NCBI RefSeq assembly: GCF_036346105.1
Contig: NZ_CP107811.1
Location: 4,096,501-4,160,500 of the forward strand
Direction of reading: 5' to 3'
Source of the DNA: Streptomyces sp. NBC_00539
GTDB lineage: Bacteria > Actinomycetota > Actinomycetes > Streptomycetales > Streptomycetaceae
DNA length: 64,000 nt
Shown: positions 40,492 through 50,725 of the stretch, in pieces
How positions within the stretch are numbered: position 1 is the first letter of the stretch
Layout: every line of letters starts with the position of its first letter
The notes under the pieces: generated by a model
The model's input: only the letters and a program-made list of their open reading frames with translations
Told to the model about the DNA's origin: nothing
Databases searched by the model: none
Made by a program: the position numbers and the translations under genes

Positions 40492-41367
40492 ATGAGCCGT
40501 TCCCCTGACGACACGCCGCCCCCGCTGCCCGAACCGCTGCGGGTGGCGGTCGCCGACTCGCACACCCACCTGGACATGCAGTCCGGAACCGTCGAAGAAG
40601 GCCTGGCCAAGGCCGCCTCCGTGGGCGTGACCACCGTCGTCCAGGTCGGCTGCGACGTGAAGGGCTCGCGCTGGGCCGCCGAGACCGCCGCCGCGTACGA
40701 GAACGTCCACGCCGCCGTCGCCCTTCACCCGAACGAAGCGCCCCGCATCGTCCACGGCGATCCCGACGGCTGGTCGAGGCAGGGCGCGCGCAGCGGCGGC
40801 GGCGAGGGGGCGCTGGACGAGGCGCTGGCCGAGATCGAGGCCCTGGCCGCGCTCCCGCAGGTCAAGGCGGTCGGCGAGACGGGACTGGACTACTTCCGCA
40901 CCGGCCCCGAGGGCACGGCCGCGCAGGAGCGTTCCTTCCGCGCGCACATCGAGATCGCCAAACGCCAGGGCAAGGCCCTGGTCATCCACGACCGCGACGC
41001 CCACGCCGACGTCCTGCGCATCCTGCGCGAGGAGGGCGCTCCCGAGCGGACCGTCTTCCACTGCTACTCCGGTGACGCCGCCATGGCCCGCGAGTGCGCC
41101 GCGGCCGGGTACTACATGTCCTTCGCCGGGACCGTCACCTTCAAGAACGCCGCGCCGCTGCGCGAGGCGCTCGCGGTCGCCCCGCTGGAGCTGGTGCTCG
41201 TGGAGACGGACGCCCCGTACCTCACCCCCGCGCCGTACCGCGGGCGGCCGAACGCGCCCTACCTCATTCCGCTGACGGTGCGGGCGATGGCGGCGGTCCG
41301 CGGCCTGGACGAGGACGCGATGTCCACCGCCCTGGCCGCCAACACCGCCCGCGCCTTCGGCTACTGA
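40492..41367 (+). CDS. tatD: TatD family metal-dependent DNase
   Basis: A 291-residue TIM-barrel metallohydrolase of the TatD family, with 3'-5' exonuclease activity on DNA and a proposed repair or quality-control role. SHTHLDM (about residues 20-26) gives the first metal ligands. The remaining ligands are in AVGETGLDYFR, HDRDAH, HCYSGDA and ETDAPYLTPAP, so the site is complete. The N-terminal 18 residues before the barrel are Pro-rich. No Shine-Dalgarno; a -10-like TAAGAT sits seven bases before the ATG. Confidence 0.95.
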   Translation: MSRSPDDTPPPLPEPLRVAVADSHTHLDMQSGTVEEGLAKAASVGVTTVVQVGCDVKGSRWAAETAAAYENVHAAVALHPNEAPRIVHGDPDGWSRQGARSGGGEGALDEALAEIEALAALPQVKAVGETGLDYFRTGPEGTAAQERSFRAHIEIAKRQGKALVIHDRDAHADVLRILREEGAPERTVFHCYSGDAAMARECAAAGYYMSFAGTVTFKNAAPLREALAVAPLELVLVETDAPYLTPAPYRGRPNAPYLIPLTVRAMAAVRGLDEDAMSTALAANTARAFGY

Positions 41368-41406
41368 GGGACCGTCGGCTCCGACACGCTGGGTATCCGC
41401 GCGGCT

Positions 41407-41436
41407 TTGATGAGTGACGGCCGTTGCCGCTAGGGT
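41407..41436 (+). promoter_or_regulatory. Promoter of the rpf-rsmA-ispE operon
   Basis: TTGATG (41407-41412), 18-base spacer, TAGGGT (41431-41436). Initiation near 41443 would leave a leader of about 36 bases containing GTGGAG before GTG 41479, which supports that start. Confidence 0.6.
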
Positions 41437-41478
41437 GCCGTGCCCGAACCAGCGGGGCCGGACACGTGGAGCGACGTC

Positions 41479-43365
41479 GTGAGCGAGACACAGGGCAGTG
41501 GCGGCCGGGCCGCGCAGACGGCCGTGCCCCGGCCGGCCGGAGCCCGGGACGGATGGGCCGCGGGCTTCGACGCGGCGGAGCCGGCGGCCCGGCCACCGGC
41601 CGCGGACGCCCCGGCCCCGATCTGGACCTCCCCGGCGCCCTGGCCCGCGACCGCAGGGCACGCGGGCCACGGCGAAGGCCCGTACGACGGCCCCTACGCC
41701 GACCGGTACGGCAGCCATGGCGACGGCCCCTACGCCGGTCAGTACGGCATCCGTGGCGAGGAGCCCTACGGCGGCCACCGCGACGGCCCGTACGGTGACC
41801 AGGGCGGTGGCCGGGGCCGCGGCGACGGCCGGGCCGACGCCGGGGCCGGCGGCCCGTACGCGGACCACCGCCGAGCCCCGCTCGACGGCCCGTACGAAGC
41901 CCCCTACGACAGCCCGCTCCGCGACCTCCTCGCCCCCCGCGGCGAGCCCGGTCACCCCGCGCCGCCGGAGGCGGACCCCGCCGTCCCGGCCCCCCGCCCC
42001 GCGCGGCGCCGCAACGGCCGCGGGCGCACCGCCGCCCCCCACGAGGACCCGTACCGCACCCCGGCGGAGGAGCCCCCGGGCCCCGGTCGGCGCCGCCGCC
42101 CGGAAGGCGGCGGCCCCGCCACCGTCTGGCCCCCCGCCGAAACCGGCCCCGGGCGCCGTCGCCGGAGCGAGAACCCGCCGCCCGCCCCGGCACCGGCCGG
42201 CACCGGCAGACGCCGCGCGGCCCCCGCAGCCGCTCCCCCTCCCGCGACCGCCGTCGCAGCCGCTGCGCCCGGCCCCGACCACTGGCGCCGCATCGTCCCC
42301 CAGGCCCTGGTCGTCGCCTTCCTCGCGGGCGGCACCACCGCCTTCGTCGCGGCCGACAAGACGGTCCGCCTCACCGTCGACGGCGTCCCCCGCACCCTCC
42401 ACACCTTCGCGGACGGCGTCGACGAACTGCTCGCCGCCGAACACCTCGGCGTCGGCTCCCACGACCTCGTCGCCCCCGGCCGGGACACCGCCCTCGAGGA
42501 CGGCGAGGAGGTCGTCGTCCGCTACGGGCGCCCCCTCCACCTCACCCTTGACGGAACGTCCCGCCAGGTGTGGACCACCTCCCGCACCGTCGAAGGCGCC
42601 CTGCGCCAGCTCGGCATCCGCGCCGAAGGCGCCTACCTCTCCGCCGCCCCCGCCGCCGCCGTACCGCGCGCCGGACTCGCCCTCACCGTCCGCACCGAAC
42701 GCGGCGTCACCTTCATGGCCGACGGCCACGAGACCACCATCCGCACCAACGCCGCCACCGTCCAAGAGGCCCTCGGCCAGGCCGGCATCACCCTGCGCGG
42801 CCAGGACACCACCTCCGTCGCCCCGGAGTCCTTCCCTCGCGACGGGCAGACCGTCACCGTGCTGCGCATCACCGGCACCCGCGAGGTCCGCGAGGAACGC
42901 ATCCCGTTCGAGACGGAGCGGGCCGAGGACGACAGCCTGTTCGCCGGCACCGAGCTGGTGGAACGCGCCGGCCGGCCCGGGACCCGCCGGGTCACCTACA
43001 GCCTGCGCACCGTCAACGGCGTACAGGAGAAACCCCGCCGGCTCTCCGACGAGGTGATCCGCGAGCCCGTCACCCAGCTCGTCAAGGTCGGCACGAAGCC
43101 GCTGCCGGCCTCCGTGGCGGGCGCCGACGACCTCGACTGGGACGCGCTGGCCCAGTGCGAGTCGGGCGGCCGGCCCTCCGCCACCGACGCGTCGGGCACC
43201 TACGGCGGGCTGTACCAGTTCGACGTGACCACCTGGCAGAGCCTCGGCGGCAGCGGCCGGCCCCAGGACGCCTCGGGCGCGGAGCAGACGTACCGGGCCA
43301 AGAAGCTCTACGTGCAGCGGGGGGCGACTCCCTGGCCCCACTGCGGCCGTAGGCTTTACCGGTGA
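41479..43365 (+). CDS. Resuscitation-promoting factor (RpfB-like) with DUF348 and G5 domains
   Basis: A 628-residue secreted or membrane-anchored peptidoglycan hydrolase that promotes germination or regrowth. A long Gly/Tyr/Arg-rich cytoplasmic region (about 1-265, with [14 protein letters not shown]-type repeats) precedes one helix ([18 protein letters not shown]). Three DUF348 units follow ([30 protein letters not shown]), then a G5 domain and a C-terminal Rpf lysozyme-like domain with catalytic Glu561 in AQCESGG. RpfB of Mycobacterium has the same order but lacks this long N-terminal part. Overlaps rsmA by 4 bp. Confidence 0.9.
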   Translation: MSETQGSGGRAAQTAVPRPAGARDGWAAGFDAAEPAARPPAADAPAPIWTSPAPWPATAGHAGHGEGPYDGPYADRYGSHGDGPYAGQYGIRGEEPYGGHRDGPYGDQGGGRGRGDGRADAGAGGPYADHRRAPLDGPYEAPYDSPLRDLLAPRGEPGHPAPPEADPAVPAPRPARRRNGRGRTAAPHEDPYRTPAEEPPGPGRRRRPEGGGPATVWPPAETGPGRRRRSENPPPAPAPAGTGRRRAAPAAAPPPATAVAAAAPGPDHWRRIVPQALVVAFLAGGTTAFVAADKTVRLTVDGVPRTLHTFADGVDELLAAEHLGVGSHDLVAPGRDTALEDGEEVVVRYGRPLHLTLDGTSRQVWTTSRTVEGALRQLGIRAEGAYLSAAPAAAVPRAGLALTVRTERGVTFMADGHETTIRTNAATVQEALGQAGITLRGQDTTSVAPESFPRDGQTVTVLRITGTREVREERIPFETERAEDDSLFAGTELVERAGRPGTRRVTYSLRTVNGVQEKPRRLSDEVIREPVTQLVKVGTKPLPASVAGADDLDWDALAQCESGGRPSATDASGTYGGLYQFDVTTWQSLGGSGRPQDASGAEQTYRAKKLYVQRGATPWPHCGRRLYR

Positions 43366-44264
43366 GCACCGCAGAGCAGCAGCCCCACGAGACACCTTCC
43401 GACGCCCTCCTCGGACCGGCCGACATCCGGGAACTGGCCGCCGTCCTCGGCGTCCGGCCGACGAAGCAGAAGGGCCAGAACTTCGTCATCGACGCCAACA
43501 CGGTCCGCCGGATCGTCCGCACCGCCGAGGTGCGGCCGGACGACGTGGTCGTGGAGGTCGGACCGGGTCTGGGCTCCCTCACGCTCGCGCTGCTGGAGGC
43601 CGCGGACCGGGTCACCGCCGTCGAGATCGACGACGTCCTCGCCGCGGCGCTGCCCGCCACCATCGAGGCGCGGATGCCCGGGCGCAAGGACCGCTTCGCG
43701 CTCGTGCACTCCGACGCGATGCTCGTCACCGAGCTGCCGGGCCCCGCGCCGACGGCGCTCGTCGCGAACCTGCCGTACAACGTGGCGGTGCCCGTCCTGC
43801 TGACCATGCTCGACCGCTTCCCCAGCATCGAGCGGACGCTGGTGATGGTGCAGGCGGAGGTCGCCGACCGGCTCGCCGCCGAGCCGGGCAACAAGGTGTA
43901 CGGGGTGCCCTCCGTCAAGGCCAACTGGTACGCGCACGTCAAGCGGGCCGGGTCCATCGGACGCAAGGTGTTCTGGCCCGCCCCCAACGTCGACTCCGGT
44001 CTGGTCTCGCTGGTCCGCCGGACCGAGCCGATCAAGACCACCGCCTCCAAGGCGGAGGTCTTCGCGGTCGTCGACGCCGCCTTCGCGCAGCGGCGCAAGA
44101 CCCTGCGCGCCGCCCTCGCCGGCTGGGCCGGCTCCGCCGCGGGCGCCGAGGCCGCGCTGGTCGCCGCGGGCGTCTCCCCGCAGGCCCGCGGGGAGTCCCT
44201 GACGGTGGAGGAGTTCGCCGCGATCGCCGAGCACAAGCCGGCCGCCGAGAGGCCCGCCCTGTGA
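43362..44264 (+). CDS. rsmA: 16S rRNA dimethyladenosine transferase RsmA (KsgA)
   Basis: Dimethylates A1518 and A1519 of 16S rRNA late in small-subunit assembly. The 300-residue protein has [38 protein letters not shown] (SAM site, about residues 65-85), VEIDD, and the catalytic [15 protein letters not shown]. All are intact. GTG 43362 overlaps the rpf stop (GTGA), and its own stop overlaps ispE. The rpf-rsmA-ispE order is widespread in Actinobacteria. Confidence 0.96.
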   Translation: MSTAEQQPHETPSDALLGPADIRELAAVLGVRPTKQKGQNFVIDANTVRRIVRTAEVRPDDVVVEVGPGLGSLTLALLEAADRVTAVEIDDVLAAALPATIEARMPGRKDRFALVHSDAMLVTELPGPAPTALVANLPYNVAVPVLLTMLDRFPSIERTLVMVQAEVADRLAAEPGNKVYGVPSVKANWYAHVKRAGSIGRKVFWPAPNVDSGLVSLVRRTEPIKTTASKAEVFAVVDAAFAQRRKTLRAALAGWAGSAAGAEAALVAAGVSPQARGESLTVEEFAAIAEHKPAAERPAL

Positions 44265-45190
44265 GCGGCGGCGTGACCGTACGGGTCCCCGCGAAGGTCA
44301 ACGTCCGCCTCGCGGTCGGCGCCGCCCGGCCCGACGGCTTCCACGACCTGGCGAACGTCTTCCTCGCCGTGTCCCTGTACGACGAGGTCACCGCGGCCCC
44401 CGCCGACGCGCTGACGGTGACCTGCGAAGGCCCCGACGCCGGCCAGGTGCCCCTGGACCGCAGCAACCTCGCCGCCCGCGCCGCCGAGGCCCTCGCCGCC
44501 CGCAACGGCCTCGCCCCGTCCGTGCACCTCCACATCGCGAAGAACATCCCCGTGGCCGGCGGCATGGCCGGAGGCAGCGCGGACGGCGCCGCGGCCCTGC
44601 TGGCCTGCGACGAACTGTGGGGCCTGGACACCCCGCGCGCGGAGCTGCTGGACATCTGCGCCGAGCTGGGCAGCGACGTGCCGTTCAGCCTGGTCGGCGG
44701 CGCGGCGCTCGGCACGGGCCGCGGGGAGGTCCTCACCCCCGTCCCCGCCGAAACCTTCCACTGGGTGTTCGCGGTCGCCGACGGCGGACTGTCGACCCCG
44801 GCCGTGTTCCGCGAGTTCGACCGGCTCACCGCCGGGCAGGACGTCCCGGCCCCGCAGGCCTCCCGGGCCCTGCTGGACGCCCTCGCCTCGGGCGACCCCG
44901 ACGCGCTCGCCGCGACCCTGGCCAACGACCTCCAGCCCGCCGCCCTGTCGCTGCGGCCGCAGCTCGCCGACACCCTCGCGGCGGGCACCCGCGCCGGAGC
45001 CCTGGCCGCACTGGTCTCCGGATCCGGCCCCACCACCGCGTTCCTGGTCCGCGACGCACGGTCCGCGGCCACGGTGGCCGCCGCCCTCGAAGCCTCCGGG
45101 ACCTGCCGCACCACCCGTGTCGCCGACGGCCCCGCCCCGGGAGCCACCGTCGTCTGCGCGCCGTCCGGGAGGGTTAGGCTGAGGGGCTGA
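44261..45190 (+). CDS. ispE: 4-diphosphocytidyl-2-C-methyl-D-erythritol kinase
   Basis: GHMP kinase that phosphorylates CDP-methylerythritol in the MEP pathway to isoprenoids. The 309-residue protein has [22 protein letters not shown] (substrate Lys and Asp), the ATP loop [18 protein letters not shown] (about residues 98-115) and [15 protein letters not shown] near the C terminus. GTG 44261 overlaps the rsmA stop. Last gene of the rpf-rsmA-ispE unit, though the ABC-F gene 55 bp further on may also be read through. Confidence 0.95.
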   Translation: MSGGVTVRVPAKVNVRLAVGAARPDGFHDLANVFLAVSLYDEVTAAPADALTVTCEGPDAGQVPLDRSNLAARAAEALAARNGLAPSVHLHIAKNIPVAGGMAGGSADGAAALLACDELWGLDTPRAELLDICAELGSDVPFSLVGGAALGTGRGEVLTPVPAETFHWVFAVADGGLSTPAVFREFDRLTAGQDVPAPQASRALLDALASGDPDALAATLANDLQPAALSLRPQLADTLAAGTRAGALAALVSGSGPTTAFLVRDARSAATVAAALEASGTCRTTRVADGPAPGATVVCAPSGRVRLRG

Positions 45191-45245
45191 TCCACACCCT
45201 CTCCCGGACACCGGCCGGGGGGACCCCGCACCTGGAGCGCGTCTG

Positions 45246-47042
45246 ATGGCCGTCAATCTGGTCAATGTCGAGGCAGTCAGCAAGGTGTACGGCACCCGTA
45301 CCCTGCTCGACGGCATCTCCCTCGGCGTGTCCGAGGGAGACCGCATCGGTGTCGTCGGCCGCAACGGCGACGGCAAGACCACCCTCATCCGGATGCTCGC
45401 CAAGCTGGAGGAACCCGACACCGGCCGCGTCACCCAGTCCGGCGGCCTGCGCATGGGCGTCCTCACCCAGCACGACTCCCTCGACCCGCAGGCCACCGTC
45501 CGCCACGAGATCATCGGCGACATGGCCGACCACGAGTGGGCCGGCGACGCCAAGATCCGCGACGTGCTGACCGGTCTCTTCGGCGGCCTGGACCTGCCCG
45601 GCTTCGGCCAGGGCCTCGACACCGTCATCGGCCCGCTCTCCGGCGGCGAGCGCCGGCGCATCGCCCTCGCCAAGCTCCTCATCGCCGAGCAGGACCTCCT
45701 CGTCCTCGACGAGCCCACGAACCACCTCGACGTCGAAGGCATCTCCTGGCTGGCCAAGCACCTCCAGGAACGCCGCTCCGCGCTCGTCTGCGTCACCCAC
45801 GACCGCTGGTTCCTCGACCAGGTCTGCACCCGCATGTGGGACGTCCAGCGCGGAGCCGTCCACGAGTACGAGGGCGGCTACAGCGACTACGTCTTCGCCC
45901 GCGCCGAACGCGAACGGATCGCCGCCACCGAGGAGTCCAAGCGGCAGAACCTCATGCGCAAGGAGCTCGCCTGGCTGCGCCGCGGCGCCCCGGCCCGCAC
46001 CTCCAAGCCGCGTTACCGCATCGAGGCCGCCAACGAGCTCATCGCCGACGTGCCGCCGCCGCGCGACACGTCCGAGCTGATGCGCTTCGCCAACGCCCGC
46101 CTCGGCAAGACCGTCTTCGACCTGGAAGACGTCACCGTCCAGGCCGGGCCGAAGATCCTGCTCAAGCACCTCACCTGGCACCTCGGCCCCGGCGACCGCG
46201 TCGGCCTCGTCGGCGTCAACGGCGCCGGCAAGACCTCCCTGCTGCGCGCCCTCGCCGCGGCCGCCCGCACCCAGGGCGAGGAGCAGCCCGCGGGCGGCAG
46301 CGTCACCGTCGGCAAGACCGTCCGGCTGGCTTACCTCTCCCAGGAGGTCGGCGAACTCGACCCCTCGCTGCGCGTCCTGGAGGCCGTCCAGCGCGTCCGC
46401 GACCGCGTCGACCTCGGCAAGGGCCGCGAGATGACCGCCGGTCAGCTGTGCGAGCAGTTCGGGTTCACCAAGGAGAAGCAGTGGACGCCGGTCGGCGACC
46501 TCTCCGGCGGCGAGCGGCGACGGCTGCAGATCCTGCGCCTGCTGATGGACGAGCCCAACGTCCTGTTCCTCGACGAGCCGACCAACGACCTCGACATCGA
46601 GACCCTGACCCAGCTGGAGGACCTCCTCGACGGCTGGCCCGGCTCGATGATCGTCATCTCCCACGACCGGTTCTTCATCGAGCGCACCACCGACACCGTG
46701 ATGGCGCTCCTCGGCGACGCGTCCCTGCGCATGCTCCCGCGCGGCCTGGACGAGTACCTGGAACGCCGCCGGGCGATGATCGAGGCCGCCGCCCCGGCGC
46801 CCGCGCCCGCGGCCGTCAAGTCGTCGTCCTCGGGCGACGCGCGCGCCGCCAAGAAGGAACTCCAGAAGATCGAGCGGCAGCTCAACAAGATGTCGGACCG
46901 CGAGTCGAACCTGCACGCGCAGATCGCCGAGAACTCCACCGACTACGACAAGGTCGCCAAACTCGACGCGGAGCTGCGTGAACTCATCGCAGAACGGGAC
47001 GAGTTGGAGATGCGCTGGCTGGAGCTCGCCGAAGAGGCCTGA
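45246..47042 (+). CDS. ABC-F family ATPase
   Basis: A 598-residue soluble protein with two ABC domains and no membrane part, as in ribosome-acting ABC-F factors (EttA/Uup type). Walker A motifs are GRNGDGKTTL and GVNGAGKTSLL, with two LSGGERRR signatures and two LDEPTN Walker B boxes. The linker ERRSALVCVTHDRWFL to PARTSKPRYRIEAAN fits the Uup-like branch. A C-terminal coiled coil (AKKELQKIERQLNKMSDRESNLHAQI) is also Uup-like. Probably rescues or tunes ribosomes. Antibiotic protection is less likely for this housekeeping context but not excluded. Confidence 0.93.
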   Translation: MAVNLVNVEAVSKVYGTRTLLDGISLGVSEGDRIGVVGRNGDGKTTLIRMLAKLEEPDTGRVTQSGGLRMGVLTQHDSLDPQATVRHEIIGDMADHEWAGDAKIRDVLTGLFGGLDLPGFGQGLDTVIGPLSGGERRRIALAKLLIAEQDLLVLDEPTNHLDVEGISWLAKHLQERRSALVCVTHDRWFLDQVCTRMWDVQRGAVHEYEGGYSDYVFARAERERIAATEESKRQNLMRKELAWLRRGAPARTSKPRYRIEAANELIADVPPPRDTSELMRFANARLGKTVFDLEDVTVQAGPKILLKHLTWHLGPGDRVGLVGVNGAGKTSLLRALAAAARTQGEEQPAGGSVTVGKTVRLAYLSQEVGELDPSLRVLEAVQRVRDRVDLGKGREMTAGQLCEQFGFTKEKQWTPVGDLSGGERRRLQILRLLMDEPNVLFLDEPTNDLDIETLTQLEDLLDGWPGSMIVISHDRFFIERTTDTVMALLGDASLRMLPRGLDEYLERRRAMIEAAAPAPAPAAVKSSSSGDARAAKKELQKIERQLNKMSDRESNLHAQIAENSTDYDKVAKLDAELRELIAERDELEMRWLELAEEA

Positions 47043-47089
47043 TCCGGCCACCCCCGGTCGCCCGGCCGACCGGATAACGGCCACGTCAC

Positions 47090-47128
47090 GGGCCGGTCCT
47101 CCCTTGGGAACAGGGCACGGACCGGCCC
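47090..47128 (+). terminator. Terminator after the ABC-F gene
   Basis: GGGCCGGTCC (47090-47099) and GGACCGGCCC (47119-47128) form a perfect 10-bp stem around a 19-base loop, 48 bp after the ABC-F stop. Confidence 0.6.
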
Positions 47129-47201
47129 GATGTATGTTCGGCGTCAGTGATAGAAAGGTCATCCTCCCGTCACGACCGTCCCACGCCGAAGGTATGCGCT
47201 G

Positions 47202-48863
47202 ATGACCGAGCCGCCCCAGCCGCCGCCGAACCAGCCGCCACCGCCTTCCGGTTACGGCCACCTGCCCGGCCCGCCGCAGCCCGGGTACGTTCCCCCGCCG
47301 GCCGCGAACCCGTACGCCCAGCAGCCCGCGACGGCCCCGCAGCAGCACGTCCCGCACCCCTCGCAGCAGCAGTTCCCGCAGCCCGGTTACGGCTACCCGC
47401 CGCCCCCCGGCATGCCCCAGGGCCGGCCCGGCGCGCCCGGCGGCCCGGGCAACCGGAAACTGGTCGTCACCATCGCCGCCGTCGTGGCCGCCACCCTCGT
47501 CCTGGGCACCGGCGCGTACTTCGCCTTCGGCCGGGACGGCGGCGGCGCCCCCAAGCCGCCCGTCGCGCAGGGCAGTACGTCCGCCGACGACAAGCCCTCC
47601 GGCTCGCCGTCCGTCGACACCGGCGACGGAAGCGGCAACGGCAGCGGCGACCAGGAGGACTTCAACGCCGGGCGCAAGCCCGGCGAGGACAAGGTCCTCT
47701 GGTACAAGAGCGCGAAGATCGACGGACCCGGCGCCGGCATTCCCGCCCAGGGCCAGTGGGTCGTCGGCGACGTTGTCGTCAAGACGGTGGGCAAGTCCCT
47801 CGTCGGCTACCAGGTCACCGACGGCAAGCAGAAGTGGAAGCTCGACCTCTCCTCCGACATCTGCGGGAGCACCCACCAGACCACGGGCGACGGCAAGACC
47901 GTCGTCCTGCTCAAGCAGGACGACAGCAACACCGCCGACTGCAACCAGCTGAAGCTGATCGACCTCAAATCGGGCAAGGAGGGCTGGACGAAGACCGTCG
48001 AGCAGCAGAACCTCTTCGACACCGCCATCAGCGCCTTCCCGAGCATCGTCGGCGACACCGTCACCGTCAACCGCCTCATCTCCAGCACCGCCTACAAGAT
48101 CAGCACCGGTGACAAGCTCTTCACCGGCAACGTCCCCGAAGGCTGCAAGCCGCACGCCTACATCGGCGGCGGCGCCAAGATGATCGGCATCGCCACCTGC
48201 GAGGACGCCGACCGCACCGTCGAAGTCCAGGGCGCCGACCCGGCCACCGGCAAGAAGAGCTGGACCTACCGCCTGCCCAAGGGATTCACCGTCAACAGCG
48301 TCTATTCCGTGGACCCGCTCGTCATCGACGTCGGCAACCGCGGCACCAAGGAACGGGCCGTCCTCTCCTTGGGCCCCGACGGGCACAAGCGCGCCAGCAT
48401 GTCCGCCGAAGGCTCGTTCGCCATCTGCCCCGGGGGCGACGAAGGCCGGCAGGGCTGCGGAACCTCCGCAGTCGCCGACGACACGCTGTACCTGGTGACC
48501 GCGTCCGCGACGGGCGGCAAGTCCAACGAGATCGTCGCCTTCGACCTGGGCACCGGCAAGGCGAAGTGGCGCACCCCCTCCGGGGACAACACCCTCCTCG
48601 CCCCGCTCGGGGCCGAGAAGGGACGGCTGATCGCCTACCGCAAGAGCCTGTCCTCCGACAAGGGCGGCGAGATCGTCGCCGTCCCGGCCGCCGGCGGCAA
48701 CCCCACCGTGCTGCTGCACAACCCGTCGGGAGCCGCCTCGAAGGTCGAGAGCGCGTTCTACTCCCCGGAGCTCGACTACGTGGACGGCCGGTTCTTCCTG
48801 TCCGTCACCCGTCTGCAGGCCGACGGCAAGGACGAGAAGCTCCTGATGGCCTTCGGCAAGTGA
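47202..48863 (+). CDS. Membrane-anchored PQQ-like beta-propeller protein (paralogue 1)
   Basis: A 553-residue protein. The first 80 residues are rich in Pro, Gly, Tyr and Gln. One membrane helix follows (RKLVVTIAAVVAATLVLGTG, about residues 84-103), then an external Gly/Ser linker and a PQQ/BamB-like beta-propeller. Repeated blades read VVKTVGKSLVGYQVTDGKQKW, LIDLKSGKEGW and AFDLGTGKAKWRTP, the A-x-D/N-x-x-T-G-K-x-x-W pattern. It probably binds a ligand or partner outside the cell. No enzyme motif is visible. ATG 47202 follows GAAGG. It is 43 bp before a paralogue, suggesting tandem duplication. Confidence 0.85.
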   Translation: MTEPPQPPPNQPPPPSGYGHLPGPPQPGYVPPPAANPYAQQPATAPQQHVPHPSQQQFPQPGYGYPPPPGMPQGRPGAPGGPGNRKLVVTIAAVVAATLVLGTGAYFAFGRDGGGAPKPPVAQGSTSADDKPSGSPSVDTGDGSGNGSGDQEDFNAGRKPGEDKVLWYKSAKIDGPGAGIPAQGQWVVGDVVVKTVGKSLVGYQVTDGKQKWKLDLSSDICGSTHQTTGDGKTVVLLKQDDSNTADCNQLKLIDLKSGKEGWTKTVEQQNLFDTAISAFPSIVGDTVTVNRLISSTAYKISTGDKLFTGNVPEGCKPHAYIGGGAKMIGIATCEDADRTVEVQGADPATGKKSWTYRLPKGFTVNSVYSVDPLVIDVGNRGTKERAVLSLGPDGHKRASMSAEGSFAICPGGDEGRQGCGTSAVADDTLYLVTASATGGKSNEIVAFDLGTGKAKWRTPSGDNTLLAPLGAEKGRLIAYRKSLSSDKGGEIVAVPAAGGNPTVLLHNPSGAASKVESAFYSPELDYVDGRFFLSVTRLQADGKDEKLLMAFGK

Positions 48864-48906
48864 ACGAGTCCACCGAGCCGCCCACCGAGAGGCAGTAGAT
48901 CCCCCC

Positions 48907-50595
48907 ATGAGCACGCCCAGTACCCCGCCCCCGCCGCCGAACCAGCCGCCGCCGGGCGGCTACGGCACGCCCCCGCCGGTGCCGCCCGTGCCGCCGACGG
49001 TCCCGCAGCAGCCCGCGGCCGCCCCGCCCGGGCAGCCCTCGTACGGCTACCCCCCGCAGGCGTCGGCCGGCTACGGCTACCCCCAGCAGCAGGCCGCCGG
49101 CTTCCCCACGGCGCCGCACCAGGCCGTCGGCCAGGGCGGAGCGGGCGGCGGCGACAAGCGCACCCAGCTGATGATCGTCGGGGCCGCGCTGCTGGCCATC
49201 GTCCTCATCATCAGCGGCGGCTTCTGGTACGTCTCCGGCCAGGACGGCGGCGGCGGTGCCCAGCCCACCGCCAACGGATCCCCCAGCGGCAACACGGGGA
49301 ACAACAAGGGCCCGGCGCCCTCGGGCGGCACGGAGAAGGTCCCGGCCAACACCAAGTCGCGGACCCTGGTCAACGTGCCCAGCCCGGCGCCCGACGACGT
49401 CGTCTCCGTCGACGGCTCCTGGCTCACCGACACCACCTACGTCAAGTCCGACGTGGCCAAGGTCGTCGGCTACAACCTCGTCGACGGCGGCAAGAAGTGG
49501 GAGATCCCGCTCCCCGCCCAGATCTGCGGCGCGACCAAGCACGTCAGCGGCAACAAGACCGCCATCCTCTTCCAGGAGGGCATGGCCAGCGAGAGCAACA
49601 AGTACCCCCGGTGCACCCAGGTCGGCGTCATCGACCTCGACGCCGGCAAGCTCGTCTGGTCCGGCACCGCCAAGTCCCAGACCAACGGTGACAAGCCCGT
49701 CCCCTTCACCGAGGTCACCGTCAGCGGCCAGACCGTCGCCGCGGGCGGCCTGGGCGGCGGCGCCGCCTGGAACCTCGCCGACGGCGCGTCGCTGTGGACG
49801 CCCAAGCCCGACGCGGAGGGCTGCTACGACCTCGGCTACGCGGGCGGCGAAGCCCTCGCCGTGCTGCGCAAGTGCGGCCGCGACCCCAACGTGACCCTGT
49901 ACGCGCAGGCCCTCGACCCCGCCACGGGCGCGCCGAAGGCCTCGTACAAGCTGGCCCCCGGCATCGAGTGGGCGGGCATCATCTCCACCAAGCCGCTCAT
50001 CGTCGCCGCCAACGTCGGCAACACCGCCAAGAACGCCACCAACGTCAGCGACCTCTTCGTCATCGACGACGCCGGCCAGCTCAAGTCCCGCATCGGCCTC
50101 TCCAGCGGCAACTACGGGCCCGACTGCCCCGCGACCGAGGTCGAGCAGTGCACGGGCATGGTCGTCGGCAACGGCAAGGTCTACCTCCCCACCTACGAGC
50201 ACCAGGGCGCGGCGGGCTCCATCGGCCGTACCAACGAGCTGGTCTCCTTCGACCTGGAGACCGGCAAGGGCACCACGGACCGTGCCGACGCCGGTGAGCG
50301 GTACACGATGTACCCGCTGCGCATGGACGGGTCGAACATCATCGCCTACAAGGAGCCCCCGTACGACGGAGGCGGCCAGATCGTCAGCATCGACGGCAAG
50401 ACGATGAAGCAGACCGTCCTGATGCAGAACCCGTCCGACAAGGCCGTCCACAGCGCCGAGACGCAGTTCGTGGTCGACCACGCGGAGTTCCGCTACCACA
50501 ACGGGCACCTGTTCATCGCCCGCACGATGGTCCGCAAGCCGTACGGCAGCGCAGGTGACCCCGAGCACCTGTTCGTGTCCTTCATCGCCAACTGA
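48907..50595 (+). CDS. Membrane-anchored PQQ-like beta-propeller protein (paralogue 2)
   Basis: A 562-residue paralogue of the preceding gene with the same plan: a Pro/Gln/Tyr-rich cytoplasmic start (PPPPPNQPPPGGYG), one helix (LMIVGAALLAIVLIISGGFWYV, about residues 91-112) and an external propeller. Blades include KVVGYNLVDGGKKWEIPL, VIDLDAGKLVW, LVSFDLETGKG and MVVGNGKVYLPTYEHQGA. The two proteins share several blades but differ in linker length. Function unknown; similar proteins in this genus are often near signalling genes, and a response regulator follows here. A strong terminator ends the pair. Confidence 0.85.
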   Translation: MSTPSTPPPPPNQPPPGGYGTPPPVPPVPPTVPQQPAAAPPGQPSYGYPPQASAGYGYPQQQAAGFPTAPHQAVGQGGAGGGDKRTQLMIVGAALLAIVLIISGGFWYVSGQDGGGGAQPTANGSPSGNTGNNKGPAPSGGTEKVPANTKSRTLVNVPSPAPDDVVSVDGSWLTDTTYVKSDVAKVVGYNLVDGGKKWEIPLPAQICGATKHVSGNKTAILFQEGMASESNKYPRCTQVGVIDLDAGKLVWSGTAKSQTNGDKPVPFTEVTVSGQTVAAGGLGGGAAWNLADGASLWTPKPDAEGCYDLGYAGGEALAVLRKCGRDPNVTLYAQALDPATGAPKASYKLAPGIEWAGIISTKPLIVAANVGNTAKNATNVSDLFVIDDAGQLKSRIGLSSGNYGPDCPATEVEQCTGMVVGNGKVYLPTYEHQGAAGSIGRTNELVSFDLETGKGTTDRADAGERYTMYPLRMDGSNIIAYKEPPYDGGGQIVSIDGKTMKQTVLMQNPSDKAVHSAETQFVVDHAEFRYHNGHLFIARTMVRKPYGSAGDPEHLFVSFIAN

Positions 50596-50617
50596 CCCCG
50601 GACCCCACGCGCGTACG

Positions 50618-50652
50618 AGCCCCCGGACGACCCCACGCTTCCGGGGGCTTTC
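50618..50652 (+). terminator. Terminator after the propeller gene pair
   Basis: AGCCCCCGGA (50618-50627), a 12-base loop, TCCGGGGGCT (50640-50649), then TT: a perfect 10-bp stem with a short T run 22 bp after the stop. Confidence 0.85.
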
Positions 50653-50725
50653 GCGCGGTAACCGGCACGCCCCGTCGAACAAGCGTGTAGCTTGCCGGGT
50701 CAGGAGGAACGGGGAGGGTGCCCTG

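Noticed and set aside
45174-48914. Open frame of about 1246 codons antisense to the ABC-F and propeller genes
   Set aside because: Composition is Gly/Val/Asp-rich with no domain; it mirrors the codon bias of the genuine plus-strand genes.
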